From Marseilla massiliensis (GTDB lineage Bacteria > Bacteroidota > Bacteroidia > Bacteroidales > Bacteroidaceae), in assembly GCF_016899955.1 (NCBI RefSeq), contig NZ_JACJJL010000017.1:30244-94243 (forward strand): 64,000 nucleotides of DNA. The letters run 5' to 3'. The notes beneath the pieces were generated by a model. It did no database searches, was not told where the DNA came from, and was given only the letters and a program-made list of their open reading frames with translations. The translations under genes and the position numbers were made by a program. How positions within the stretch are numbered: the first letter of the stretch is position 1; each line of letters begins with the position of its first letter. Below, in pieces: positions 8,545 through 18,800 of this stretch.

Positions 8545-10440
8545 ATGAAAAGAGTTTTACGCTACTTGCTTATCGGGTTTATCATGTTTCCTGTGTGTGC
8601 TTCGGCGCAGACACGGATTGGTTACACAAACGGCGATTTCAACCGTACCGACGGAGTGCGCCTGAGCAGCGGCACCACGCAGAGTGCCGCCATCAAGATT
8701 CCGGCATCCAAGCTGGCCAAGCTGGCCGGCGCCAAGGTCACCGGCATCAGGAGCGTGTTCGGCACGCGCAGCCTTGACAATGTGAAATTCTTTGTCAAGG
8801 CCGACCTCGACGGCGAGTCGCTCTACGAGCAGCAACTCAGCGGATTCTCTACACAGTGGAGAGACTACGACCTTACCACCCCCTTTGAGCTCACGGGCGA
8901 GCGCGACCTTTACTTCGGTTTCGAGATAACCTGTTCCGAGGCCTACTCGCCACTGGCTTTCGACCGTTGCTACACCGAGCCGGGCTGCATCTACGGATAC
9001 CTTGCCGACGGCTGGGCCGACCTCTCGTCGAGCTCTTACGGCAACCTCAACATGCAGCTTCTGGTCGAGGGCGTGCCCTCGTTCACCGACGCAACCGTGC
9101 GCATGTTCAATGCCGACGGCTACTACAAGGCCGGCCAGGAGTATTCGTTCCAGGGCCAGCTGTTCAACTTCGGCACCGAGCCCATCACCAGCTTCGAGGT
9201 GACCAGCTCTGTGACGGGCGGCCAAGAGAACAGCAACACAGTGTCAGGCGTGAACATCGGCCCGGGCGAGGTGTACAACTTCGACCTCACGAGCATAACC
9301 TCGGATAGCGAGGGCTACAAGGACGTGAGCGTGACGGTGGGCAGCGTGAACGGCGCCGACGACGAACTGGCCGACGACAACACGCGCAGCGGCAAGATGT
9401 ATTTCTACCCGGCCGACATGAAGCGCAGCTACCTTGTGGAGACATTCACCGGGCAGCAGTGCAGCAACTGCGCCGAAGGGCATGCTGTGCTCGAAGAGGC
9501 GCTCGAGGAGTCGGGCGAGAGCTTCGTTCAGCTGTCATACCACTCGGGCTACAGCCCCGACGACTTCACCATGCTCGAAGACTACTTTTACCAGCAGTTC
9601 TTTGGCGTAACGGGCGCCCCGTCGTTCATGGTCAACCGCTATGCCAACCCCAACATCAACCCCTTGACACCGGTGTTCTCGCTCATGTCGCCCACAACAG
9701 TCACCAAGGCCTACATACTCGAGAATGTCAGGGCGCAGTCGGAGCAGCAGCCATACGTGGGCGTTGACATCAACACATCGTACGACGAGGCCACGAGGCA
9801 GCTCACCGGCACGGTGACGGTCAAGGCATACCGCACCCCCGAAGTGTCTAACCCAAGCCTCATCGTGGGCATCATGCAAGACTCTATCGTGGCGTTCCAG
9901 ATGCCGTCGTCGTCGGGCCTGGGAGGCGCCAACTATGTTCACCGCCACGCATTCCGCGGAGGGCTCAACGGACTCTTCGGCGAGAAGATGAACATAACCG
10001 AGGGCGAAGAGGTGGTGAAGGAAATATCCTATACGCTGCCCGAGTCGATAACGTCGACCTACGACAACGCGACGTCGATACCCACCGACCTGAAGAACAT
10101 GCACATCGTGGCCATCGTGGCCAACTATGAGTCGGGCGACGTTACCGACTGCGTGGTGCTCAACTGCGCCGAAGCCAAGTTCGGCAGCAGCAGCACGGCG
10201 GCAGCCATAGGCGGAGTGACCGCCGCCGACGGCGCGAAGCCTGTGGCACGGCTCACGGGCACGGCCGACGCGCTCAGGGCCGAGGGCAACTTCGACTGCC
10301 TGTACATATACAACGTGGGCGGCCGCATGGTAAGGAAGTGCTCGGCCGGCGACACATTCGCACTCACACCGGGCGTATACGTGACACGCGCCGTCAAGGA
10401 CGGGCAGACCGCAACGGCAAAAGCCGTGGTGGCACGCTGA
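8545..10440 (+). CDS. Omp28-related secreted protein with thioredoxin-like CxxC and T9SS-type tail
   Basis: 631 residues. Signal peptide (cleavage after ASA at about 21), an N-terminal beta-sandwich module (about 30-170), an Ig-like linker (about 180-285), and an Omp28/thioredoxin-like domain opening YLVETFTGQQCSNCAEGH with redox-type Cys306-x-x-Cys309. The last 70 residues (LYIYNVGGRMVRK ... GVYVTRAV ... AVVAR) match a type IX secretion type A sorting domain, so it should cross the outer membrane and be surface-attached or released. First of four T9SS-type cargo genes. A thiol-redox role is suggested by the CxxC but unproven. Confidence 0.85.
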   Translation: MKRVLRYLLIGFIMFPVCASAQTRIGYTNGDFNRTDGVRLSSGTTQSAAIKIPASKLAKLAGAKVTGIRSVFGTRSLDNVKFFVKADLDGESLYEQQLSGFSTQWRDYDLTTPFELTGERDLYFGFEITCSEAYSPLAFDRCYTEPGCIYGYLADGWADLSSSSYGNLNMQLLVEGVPSFTDATVRMFNADGYYKAGQEYSFQGQLFNFGTEPITSFEVTSSVTGGQENSNTVSGVNIGPGEVYNFDLTSITSDSEGYKDVSVTVGSVNGADDELADDNTRSGKMYFYPADMKRSYLVETFTGQQCSNCAEGHAVLEEALEESGESFVQLSYHSGYSPDDFTMLEDYFYQQFFGVTGAPSFMVNRYANPNINPLTPVFSLMSPTTVTKAYILENVRAQSEQQPYVGVDINTSYDEATRQLTGTVTVKAYRTPEVSNPSLIVGIMQDSIVAFQMPSSSGLGGANYVHRHAFRGGLNGLFGEKMNITEGEEVVKEISYTLPESITSTYDNATSIPTDLKNMHIVAIVANYESGDVTDCVVLNCAEAKFGSSSTAAAIGGVTAADGAKPVARLTGTADALRAEGNFDCLYIYNVGGRMVRKCSAGDTFALTPGVYVTRAVKDGQTATAKAVVAR

Positions 10441-10457
10441 TGACACAAGAAACCGGG

Positions 10458-10490
10458 CGTTGCGCCGTGGGCATACAACACGGCGCAACG
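10458..10490 (+). terminator. Hairpin after the first T9SS-cargo gene
   Basis: Perfect 12-bp inverted repeat CGTTGCGCCGTG / CACGGCGCAACG with a 9-base loop, 17 bases after the stop codon. A-rich rather than T-rich sequence follows, so it may be a partial terminator or a stabilising stem. Confidence 0.6.
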
Positions 10491-10530
10491 CAAACTATAA
10501 AACAAACTCACTAACTAAATACTTTCGCCT

Positions 10531-13500
10531 ATGAACAAGCGATACGCAGCTGCCGTCATGGCGGCATTGGCAATGGCCGGGACTGTGCATGCACAGACTG
10601 CCGACCAAAAGTTACGGTCTTATGAGACCTGGGGAAGCGTCATGGGAGACTTCAACGGTGTCTCGGGCAAGGACGTGACTTATTTCGGGGCCAACGGGCA
10701 ACCCGTGGCCGAGGTTAATTACGACGCATATCAGGATGGCACGTTCGAGCCGTCAGGATATACATACTATGGCTACGACGACAACGGACGCGTTGTCAAG
10801 GAGTGGTCGCAGGAGTACAAGATTGGCACGGGCAACGTGATGGAGTGGAAAGACAAAGACTCCATTGTCTACCAGTACAACGATGCTGGCTACCTCGTGT
10901 CGGAGCGCAACTACCTGCTGGGCGACTCCACTGCATACGAATACGACTCCGACGGCAACAAGGTGGCCATGGTGAAGTATCTGCCCGACTACCAGGGAGG
11001 CTACACCGAGCTGTCGCGCGAGACATACAGAAACTTCGCCGCCCCCAACTGCCCGCAGACCATCGTGGGCGACGGCGCCTATGCGTCGTACAAGTTTACG
11101 GCCAGCGCCACCTACGACGCCGACGGCAACATGCTGGAGAAGCTGACCTACAACGGCGAGACGCGCACGCTCGAGCAGAGGGAGGCCTGGACATACACCG
11201 ACGGGCAGCTCAGCCTCTACCAGGCGTTCAGCGTCGACGAGGACGGGACGGAGACACCAACGCGCAAGATTGTGTACAAGGTGCTTGGAACCGACCCGTT
11301 GCGCATACAGGCAAACGACTCTACGTATTTTGACGGAGAGTGGGGAGAGAAGTCGCTGCCGTCGGTGAGCGAGTATTTCACGCCGCAGCCGGCCAGCGCC
11401 CCTGAGCTAAGCATAACGCTCTCTGACGAGAAGCCAAACACGGCCGTGCTCACATTCAACGCAACGACAATCGAAGGAGCGTCAAACGTGGCCTACGACG
11501 TGTTCCGCCACGGTATCAAGCTGGCGCGCATCATGGCCTCGGAGGCTGTCGACGGAATGATAACCTATGTCGACGAGGGCGTGAAGAACGGCACATACGA
11601 CTATTTCGTGCAGGCCGTTGACGCCGACATCGAAGACGTGATAGGCGACGGCGAGGTAGGGGACGACCCGCTCAACTCTTACGGACACGGCATGAACTCG
11701 TCGCAGCGCATCCGCATGGTGTTCGCTACCGAGCTGCCTGCCCCGACCAACGTGAGGGCAACGAAGGTGGAATACGAGATGGGAGAGTGCTTCGTGACCG
11801 TTTCGTGGGACGAGCCCGCAGGCGACGGACAGTACGGCACGCCCACCTACAACCTCTATATCGACGGCATGAAACTGCCGGTGAACTCGGAGGCAAGCAT
11901 GTCGGGCCCGGTAATCAACCCGATAACGGGCAACAGCTACCGCATGTCGCTCGGAACAGGGTCGGCTGCCAGTGACCTCTCTGAGAGCGTCTACGTCGAG
12001 GCTGTCTACGGCATTGGCTCGGCCAAGAGCGAGACGGTGACCGTGACCAACGACACCTACGACATGACCGGGCTCGTGGAGAAGGTCGTGGAGCAGTGGG
12101 GCAACGCCCTCGGCGATGTGCCCGAGACGAAGATATCTGCCAAGACCGTCAACTATTACAACGCCGACAACGAGGTGAGCTCGGTGGTGAGCTACGGCGC
12201 AAACCTGTCTACGGGCATCTACGAGCCTTCTTACTACGAGGGTGTGATATTCAACGAGAAGGGTCTGCCCGCCAAGAGGTTCCACCAGCAGTACGGACTG
12301 TACGACGATTACGACCTGGCGTACACCGAGGCCAACGACACCACATATTACAAGTATGACGAAAACGACCGCCTGATTGAGGAGAAGAGCACTCAGTCGC
12401 TCGACTCGATAGTATATGAGTATGACGCCGACGGCAACATGGTGTCGAAAATGAGGTATGTGCCCGACTCTTACGGCACGCATGGCGGTGTGCCATACGT
12501 GATGGAAGGCTACACCTACAGCGACTTCGTGGCCCCCAACTGCCCGCAGACCATCGTCGGCACGGGTGCCTACGCCTCGTACATGAACTCGTACAAGGTG
12601 TACTACGATGAAGATAACAACATCGTGAAGAAAGAGAAGTACGACGAGGGCGGCACGCTCAGGCAGGTGGAGCACTGGACATACGAGCTGGGCATACTCG
12701 CCAAGTATGAGATAAACACCGTCAAGTCGGCCAAAGGCGACGACGGCGAGGTGACATACACCGAGAACCCGAGCAAGAAGACCATCTATACCGTGGTGGG
12801 CACCAACCCGCTGCGCATCAAGGATGAGCAGATGACATACACTTACGGTGAGTGGTCCGGTTACACATACCACCATGTGACGGAATACTGCAAGCCCGAC
12901 GCTACAACGGCGCCGAAGCTGGTTGTTGAGCCCGTGGCAGACGAACTCAACACCGTGATGCTGACGTTCGACGCAACAGACGTTGCAGGCGCTTCAAGCG
13001 TGGCATACGATGTTTACCGCCACGGCATAAAGGTGGCACGCGTGCCGGCGTCGGAGGCCGTCGACGGCATGGTGACCTATGTCGACAACAATGTGTACAA
13101 CGGTTCCTACGACTACTTCGTGCAGGCCGTTGACGAGGCTGCCGACCAGAGCGGCGAAGACCCCCTCAACTCTTACGGCTACGGCGAGAGCGTGTCGAAC
13201 ACTGTGCGCGAGCTGTTCGACCTCGACCTGCCCGCACCGTCAAACGTTCGTGTGACAAGCGTGGAATACTCGCTCGACTCTTGTTACGTGACCCTCGAGT
13301 GGGACGAGTCGGCAGACAAAGACCTTTACATATTGGAGCAATACAACGTGTTCGTGGCCGGCGAGAAGTACCCGGTGAACTCTGTTGCCACCATGGCTGG
13401 GGTGGTTGTCAACCCGATAACCGAAAACAAGTACCGCATGTTCCTTGGCATTGGCAACGCGGCAAGCAAGCTGTCGGAAGACATCTACGTGCAGGCCGTA

Positions 13501-13785
13501 TATAAGATGGGCAAGGCCAACAGCGACACCATAGCCGTGACCAACGACCCGAACAGCGGCATTGCCGACGTCGAGGGCGGTTCGTGCATACGCTTCAGCC
13601 ACGGCGTGATCACAGCCGGCGAGGGCGTGACGTTCGATGTCTACTCTGCCGACGGCAAGGCCGTGGCAGTAGGCTGTGAGGGCTCGCTGTCGATAGGCAA
13701 CCGTCCTTCGGGCGTCTATGTGGTGAGGAGCCACAGCAACGGCCGCACCACAACCCAGAAGGTGGTGCTCCGCGGCGCCAACTGA
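10531..13785 (+). CDS. Large secreted protein with internal duplication, Fn3-like modules and T9SS-type tail
   Basis: 1084 residues; no enzyme family recognised. After the signal peptide (cleavage near VHA-QT, about 22) come two tandem copies of a 450-500-residue unit. Each has a YxYDxDGN-rich, RHS/YD-like beta region (YDSDGNKVAMVKY; YDADGNMVSKMRY), the shared block APNCPQTIVGxGAYASY, and a Fn3-like module (Y-D-V-x-R-H-G-I-K ... YDYFVQAVD). The C-terminus (FDVYSADGKAVAVG ... SGVYVVRSHSNGRTTTQKVV) is a T9SS type A sorting domain. Such proteins are usually surface adhesins or matrix proteins; that role is inference. Confidence 0.8.
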   Translation: MNKRYAAAVMAALAMAGTVHAQTADQKLRSYETWGSVMGDFNGVSGKDVTYFGANGQPVAEVNYDAYQDGTFEPSGYTYYGYDDNGRVVKEWSQEYKIGTGNVMEWKDKDSIVYQYNDAGYLVSERNYLLGDSTAYEYDSDGNKVAMVKYLPDYQGGYTELSRETYRNFAAPNCPQTIVGDGAYASYKFTASATYDADGNMLEKLTYNGETRTLEQREAWTYTDGQLSLYQAFSVDEDGTETPTRKIVYKVLGTDPLRIQANDSTYFDGEWGEKSLPSVSEYFTPQPASAPELSITLSDEKPNTAVLTFNATTIEGASNVAYDVFRHGIKLARIMASEAVDGMITYVDEGVKNGTYDYFVQAVDADIEDVIGDGEVGDDPLNSYGHGMNSSQRIRMVFATELPAPTNVRATKVEYEMGECFVTVSWDEPAGDGQYGTPTYNLYIDGMKLPVNSEASMSGPVINPITGNSYRMSLGTGSAASDLSESVYVEAVYGIGSAKSETVTVTNDTYDMTGLVEKVVEQWGNALGDVPETKISAKTVNYYNADNEVSSVVSYGANLSTGIYEPSYYEGVIFNEKGLPAKRFHQQYGLYDDYDLAYTEANDTTYYKYDENDRLIEEKSTQSLDSIVYEYDADGNMVSKMRYVPDSYGTHGGVPYVMEGYTYSDFVAPNCPQTIVGTGAYASYMNSYKVYYDEDNNIVKKEKYDEGGTLRQVEHWTYELGILAKYEINTVKSAKGDDGEVTYTENPSKKTIYTVVGTNPLRIKDEQMTYTYGEWSGYTYHHVTEYCKPDATTAPKLVVEPVADELNTVMLTFDATDVAGASSVAYDVYRHGIKVARVPASEAVDGMVTYVDNNVYNGSYDYFVQAVDEAADQSGEDPLNSYGYGESVSNTVRELFDLDLPAPSNVRVTSVEYSLDSCYVTLEWDESADKDLYILEQYNVFVAGEKYPVNSVATMAGVVVNPITENKYRMFLGIGNAASKLSEDIYVQAVYKMGKANSDTIAVTNDPNSGIADVEGGSCIRFSHGVITAGEGVTFDVYSADGKAVAVGCEGSLSIGNRPSGVYVVRSHSNGRTTTQKVVLRGAN

Positions 13786-13823
13786 TGGCAGTGGCCCCGC
13801 CGGAGGGACATGACAGACAAAGG

Positions 13824-13859
13824 AATAAGTGTGTGCCTGCAACGGGGCACACGCTTATT
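13824..13859 (+). terminator. Hairpin after the second T9SS-cargo gene
   Basis: Inverted repeat AATAAGTGTGTGCC / GGCACACGCTTATT, 13 of 14 positions pairing with an 8-base loop, 38 bases after the stop codon. No strong T tract. Confidence 0.55.
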
Positions 13860-13937
13860 CCGGTTAATACAAAGAAATGAAAGCATGCGGGCTGGGCCCA
13901 CCGCCGGGCATAGCCTGCTAAAAACAAGCAGTAACAG

Positions 13938-15791
13938 ATGAATAAGATAACAACAGCAATAATGGCCCTGGCCGTGTCTTCGGCGGCCACGGCACAGCAA
14001 AAGGTTTACTTGTCCGACGATTTCGACAGTGGCATACCCTCGGGCTATACCACGCTCGACCGCGACGAGAACCCCATCGTGTCGGCCCTGTACAAGAACA
14101 TCGGCACGTCGGGGAGCTGGGCGGCCAACGAAATAGAGCGCTCTGGCAACCGGGCCGCCTTCAGTTTCTCGCGCAGCACGTTTGAGTTTGCGCAGGACAA
14201 TTGGCTCATAACGCCGGCCATCACCCTCGATGCCGACGCCGATGCCTACCTCACTTGGACGGCCAAGTCGGTGCATTCCGATTTCCGCGAAGACTACAAG
14301 GTGATGGTTTCTGAGGCAGGCACCGCCGTCGACGACTTCCACGAGGTGTATTCAGTCAAGCGGGAGGGCTATTCGTGGACAGACCATTCGGTGTCGCTGG
14401 CCGACTACGCGGGCAAGACCATCTACGTGGCTTTCGTCTGCACCACATCCAGCGGCTACATACTCGCTGTCGACGATGTGTTTGTGGGCGGGCTCGACGG
14501 CCACAGCTACGACGTCAGGAACACGTCGAGCAGGTTCTGCGGCAGCGTGGCCACGGCTCCCGTGAGCGGCGTCATACGCAATGTGGGGCGCAAGGCCGAC
14601 ATCGCTGCCGTCAACTGCATCTATGGCGGCGGCTCGCTGACCATGGAGCCGGGCCAGGCAGAGCTGGCGGCCGAGGGCACGCTGGGCTACAGCTTCGACA
14701 TGCCTGTCGAGCCGCACAGCGTAAACCGATACTCTATAAGCCTCGACTACACCGACGGCACGAAAGACACTGTCTACACAGACAGCATCATCAGCTCTTA
14801 CTACAAGCGCACGCTGCTGCTCGACGAGGGCACGGGCAACTGGTGCAACCAGTGCCCCGACATGATGCCTTACCTCACTAAGGTGAAAGAGAAGATGGGA
14901 AGCGACGTCATAGTGGTGTCGGCCCACATGGGCCACGACCCCCTCATCTGCAACGAATACGCCAATGGCATAGGCTACTGGCTGATCGGCTGGCCGTCGT
15001 TCATATACAACCGCGACCGCGACTTGATGTGCTCTGACAGGTACCACACCGACGGCTACCTTGAGGCGGCAATGCTTGAGCCTACCACGGCCATGGTCAA
15101 CGCCACGGCAGAGATTGAGGACGGCAAGGTGAAGGTGGCCGCACAAGTGCAGTTTGCAGAAGACTGCGACAACTCGCTCGACGACTACCGCGTGGGCTTC
15201 GCCATCATCGACAATGAGTATTCGCAGGGCGACATAGCCCAGTCGAACAACTGCACCACCTTCGGGGGCGGCGAGTACATGTACTTGCCCGTGGCCATAC
15301 CGGGCGAGCTCATGCGCTACCACGACATGCCAATAGAGGGCTCGACAGCCGCCAACGGCATCTCCGGCTGCCTGCCCGTTGATATCAAGGCCGGCACTAC
15401 ATACGATGTGAGCTGCGAGCTCACCATACCCGAAGACCGTGTCTACGGCGACGACAGCCTCAGTGTGCTGGCGTTTGTCATCAAGCACCCGCTGCGCACG
15501 GTGCTCAACGCCACCCGTTGCGACTTCGTGGTGTCGACAGGAGTGGCTGACGCCGTGGCCGACGGCAGCCAGGTAGGCGTCGAAGCGTCTGCAGATGGCG
15601 TTGTCAGCGTGACGCTGCCCGCCGGAAAGGCCGGCGCCACAGTGCGTGTCTACAGCCTCGACGGCCGCCTTGTCAAGTCGGCAGCCACAATGTCGGGCGC
15701 CGTGAGCATAGACTGCGGCTCGCTGAAGGGGTGTTATCTCGTCAACGTGGGCGTTGAAGGGAAGACCGTGGTTAAAAAGATTGTATTTTAA
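13938..15791 (+). CDS. Cleaved-adhesin/Omp28 composite secreted protein with WCxxC motif and T9SS-type tail
   Basis: 617 residues. Signal peptide (cleavage near ATA-QQ), then a choice-of-anchor/cleaved-adhesin jelly roll (about 22-190: DDFDSGIPSGYTTLD, NWLITPAI, ILAVDDVFVGG), as in gingipain-type cargo. A linker leads to an Omp28/thioredoxin-like domain with LDEGTGNWCNQCPDMMPY (Cys303-x-x-Cys306). The last 75 residues (VRVYSLDGRLVKSA ... CYLVNVGVEGKTVVKKIVF) form a T9SS type A sorting domain. It shares the Omp28 part with the gene at 8545, suggesting two surface proteins with redox or ligand-binding roles. No promoter box is obvious just upstream. Confidence 0.84.
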   Translation: MNKITTAIMALAVSSAATAQQKVYLSDDFDSGIPSGYTTLDRDENPIVSALYKNIGTSGSWAANEIERSGNRAAFSFSRSTFEFAQDNWLITPAITLDADADAYLTWTAKSVHSDFREDYKVMVSEAGTAVDDFHEVYSVKREGYSWTDHSVSLADYAGKTIYVAFVCTTSSGYILAVDDVFVGGLDGHSYDVRNTSSRFCGSVATAPVSGVIRNVGRKADIAAVNCIYGGGSLTMEPGQAELAAEGTLGYSFDMPVEPHSVNRYSISLDYTDGTKDTVYTDSIISSYYKRTLLLDEGTGNWCNQCPDMMPYLTKVKEKMGSDVIVVSAHMGHDPLICNEYANGIGYWLIGWPSFIYNRDRDLMCSDRYHTDGYLEAAMLEPTTAMVNATAEIEDGKVKVAAQVQFAEDCDNSLDDYRVGFAIIDNEYSQGDIAQSNNCTTFGGGEYMYLPVAIPGELMRYHDMPIEGSTAANGISGCLPVDIKAGTTYDVSCELTIPEDRVYGDDSLSVLAFVIKHPLRTVLNATRCDFVVSTGVADAVADGSQVGVEASADGVVSVTLPAGKAGATVRVYSLDGRLVKSAATMSGAVSIDCGSLKGCYLVNVGVEGKTVVKKIVF

Positions 15792-15813
15792 AACCTAACA
15801 GTGTTATTTATAA

Positions 15814-18800
15814 ATGAAAAGAGTTTATTTTCCGATTTGCCTTTCCTTGCTTAGCATGAATGGCTTGGTGGCGGCGGCGCAGGACGCCCATCCCGCTACC
15901 AGAACGGTGGTAATGTACGGCGGGCCTAACCAGATTCTGACCAATGTGTCGTCCAACGGCAAGTGGGCCTGCGGCGCACAGACCGACGGGTCGAGCGACC
16001 CCATCGGATTCATCTGGAATCTCGAGTCGAACGAAATCACTACCCTTGGTGTCAACACGGCTGCCTACGCCGTGTCGGACAACGGTGTCGTAGTTGGAAC
16101 ATTCCTCGACTCTGAGGCTTCGGGCAACGGCGCGCCTGTCGAGGCTGCCGGATATTGGGTTGACGGACAGTGGCATCACCTCGAGAACTCCAACGACACG
16201 TTCACCGGCATCGGCTCGGGCAGCAGTGCCATGAGCATCAGCGCCGACGGCCGCTACATAGGCGGTGCCATCTACTCGGCCAGCGGAGTGATGACGCCGG
16301 TGGTGTGGAAAGACTACAAGCTCATGGGCGCGCTCGGCGACGGGCACACGGGCTCTGTGCAGGCCGTGGCCAACGACGGCTCTATGTTTGGCGGATGGGC
16401 GTATACAGCGCAGTATAGCGACACGCGCCAGCCGGTGCTTTGGGATGTCAACGGCATAAAGCAGATATTCCCCGGCAGCCAGATCAACCAGTACCAGGGC
16501 GTTTGGGACTTCTCGAGCGACTGCACCAAAGCCCTTTGGGTGGGCGTGATGGAAGACGGCGATAGGGAGGCCGCTGTCTGCATACATGACTTCGAGACAG
16601 GCACCAACATAAGGGTGAGGCCCCAGTCTGACCAGTATTTCGACTACGTGGTTTACGGAATGAGCGACAGTCTCACCGTGGTGGGCTACCAGCAGAACGA
16701 CAACACGGCTGCATTCCCTATCTATTACAAGAACGGCGAGACGATAAAGCTCGAGGCTTACCTCATAGAGAATGGCGCCGACTTTGCCGCCGACGGCATA
16801 ATTGCCGAGCGCACGGCCGACACCGAGGGCCTTTTCAACATCCTGCAGTGTGTGGATGTGTCGAAAGACGACAGCACTTTCCTGCTGCAGGCTGCCAGCA
16901 AAGACCAGTTTGAGATACCCGTCATCGTCAAGCTCAACGCCAATGCGGTCAACCCTACGCCGGCCGGTGTGAAGGCTACGGCCATGAGCGGCCTCAAGGT
17001 GGCAAAGGTTGAGTGGGGCTCTCCGCTGTTGAGCAGCGTGGCCGTGAAGGGCTATAATGTATACCGCGACGGCGAGAAGGTCAATACCGAGCTCGTTGAC
17101 ACCACGGTTTACTATGACAACACGGTGGCCGCAGGCACAGAGTACACCTACAGCGTCGAGGCCGAGTTTGAGGGCGGCCAGGTTTCTGCCAAGTCCGAAG
17201 GCGTTTCGGTGGCTGTGCCGTCAGACGCTGCCAACGCTCCCACCGACCTGTATGCCCGCATGAGGGGTGCCAACGACGTGCTCATGACTTGGAGCGCGCC
17301 CCAGACCAAGAATCCCGTGCTGAGATACTTCGACGACAGCCAGGAAATCAACGGCGGCTTCGGCGGCGGCAACGTTTCGTTCGAGGCTGCGGTTCGCTTC
17401 GACAAGAGCGACATGCAGCAGTATGCCGGCTACAACATCACGTCGGTCAGCTTCTGCCCGAAGGAAGAGGTTGAGTCGTTTGCCGTCAACATATATTCGG
17501 GCGAGACCCTTGTCTACACCCAGCCCGTAAGCCAGGAACTGCAGTACGGCCGTGTCAACAGCGTCAAGCTCGACAACCCGCTGGCTGTTCCGCAAGACGG
17601 CGACCTCTACATTGCCATCGAGGCCGACGTGGCAAGCACGGCTACCAGCAGCAACGTAGTAGGCATGATCTACGACAATTGCGTGCCAGGCTACAGCGAC
17701 CTCATCCGCCGCGTCGACGAGGGCGTGTGGTTCTATTCGCTCAACGACGAGTCGGAGCAGAGCGGAGGCACCAGCTATCCGGTCATCTTCACCATCGGGG
17801 CCGAGTTCCAGAGCGCATCGGGCTCTGCCGACGTGAGCAACGTCAGCCAGTACAACGTCTACCGCGACGGCGCCCTGGTTGGTTCGTCAGATGGGCTAAC
17901 CTATGTTGACAAGGCTGTGGCCGAAGGCGACCACTCTTACGAGGTCGAGGCTGTGTATGCCAATGGCGACGTGTCGGGCAAGACGGCCGTCGACTTCACT
18001 GCCGTGACCAACACCAGCGTGTTCCGTGCGATAGACAATGTGAACATCGACGTGAAGGATGTGGACACCAGGACAGTGCTTTTCAGCTGGGATGCACCGC
18101 TCGACAACGATGCAACCAACATACAGTACTGTGGCGAGACACCGCAGGGAGGCCTCACCGGTTCCGCCGACCAGCTTTACGGCTACCAGGCCCGCACCAC
18201 CTACCTGCCCTCAAAGCTGCACAGCTATGGCGGCTACAGCGTGAAGGAGCTGCGCTTCTACCCGATGGCACAGGCCGAGTTTACGTTCTACGTGCTCAAG
18301 GACGGCCAGGAGATAGTAAGCCAGTTTGTTGAGGAAGTGGTGCCCAACAGGTGGAACACCGTGGTGCTTGACGAGCCCTTCGTGCTCGACGACAAGTCTA
18401 CTTACGACATCATACTCGACTGCTTCGACGTTGAGGCCGAACAGCCCGCCCTTGCTTACGACAACAACCCGGCTTACAGCGGAGTGTCCGACCTCGTTTC
18501 CTACGACGAGGGCGATACCTTCCAGACCCTTGCCGCCAGCTACGGCACACTGTCTTCGCCGGGCAACTGGCTCATGGGCATGGTGGTCAGCGACTCTGAG
18601 GGCCAGCCGATGGCTGTCGACGGCTACCAGGTTCGCGTGAATGCGGCCAACGTTACTCCCGAGCCCGTCAGCGAAACGTCGTTCACCTATGAGATGGGCG
18701 CCAGCGTCGACCCGTCGTCGACATGCCGCGTCAACGTTGACGTGATTTACACCGTCGGCGGCAAGGTTGAGGGCACGGGCGTGTTCTTCACCATCAACGA

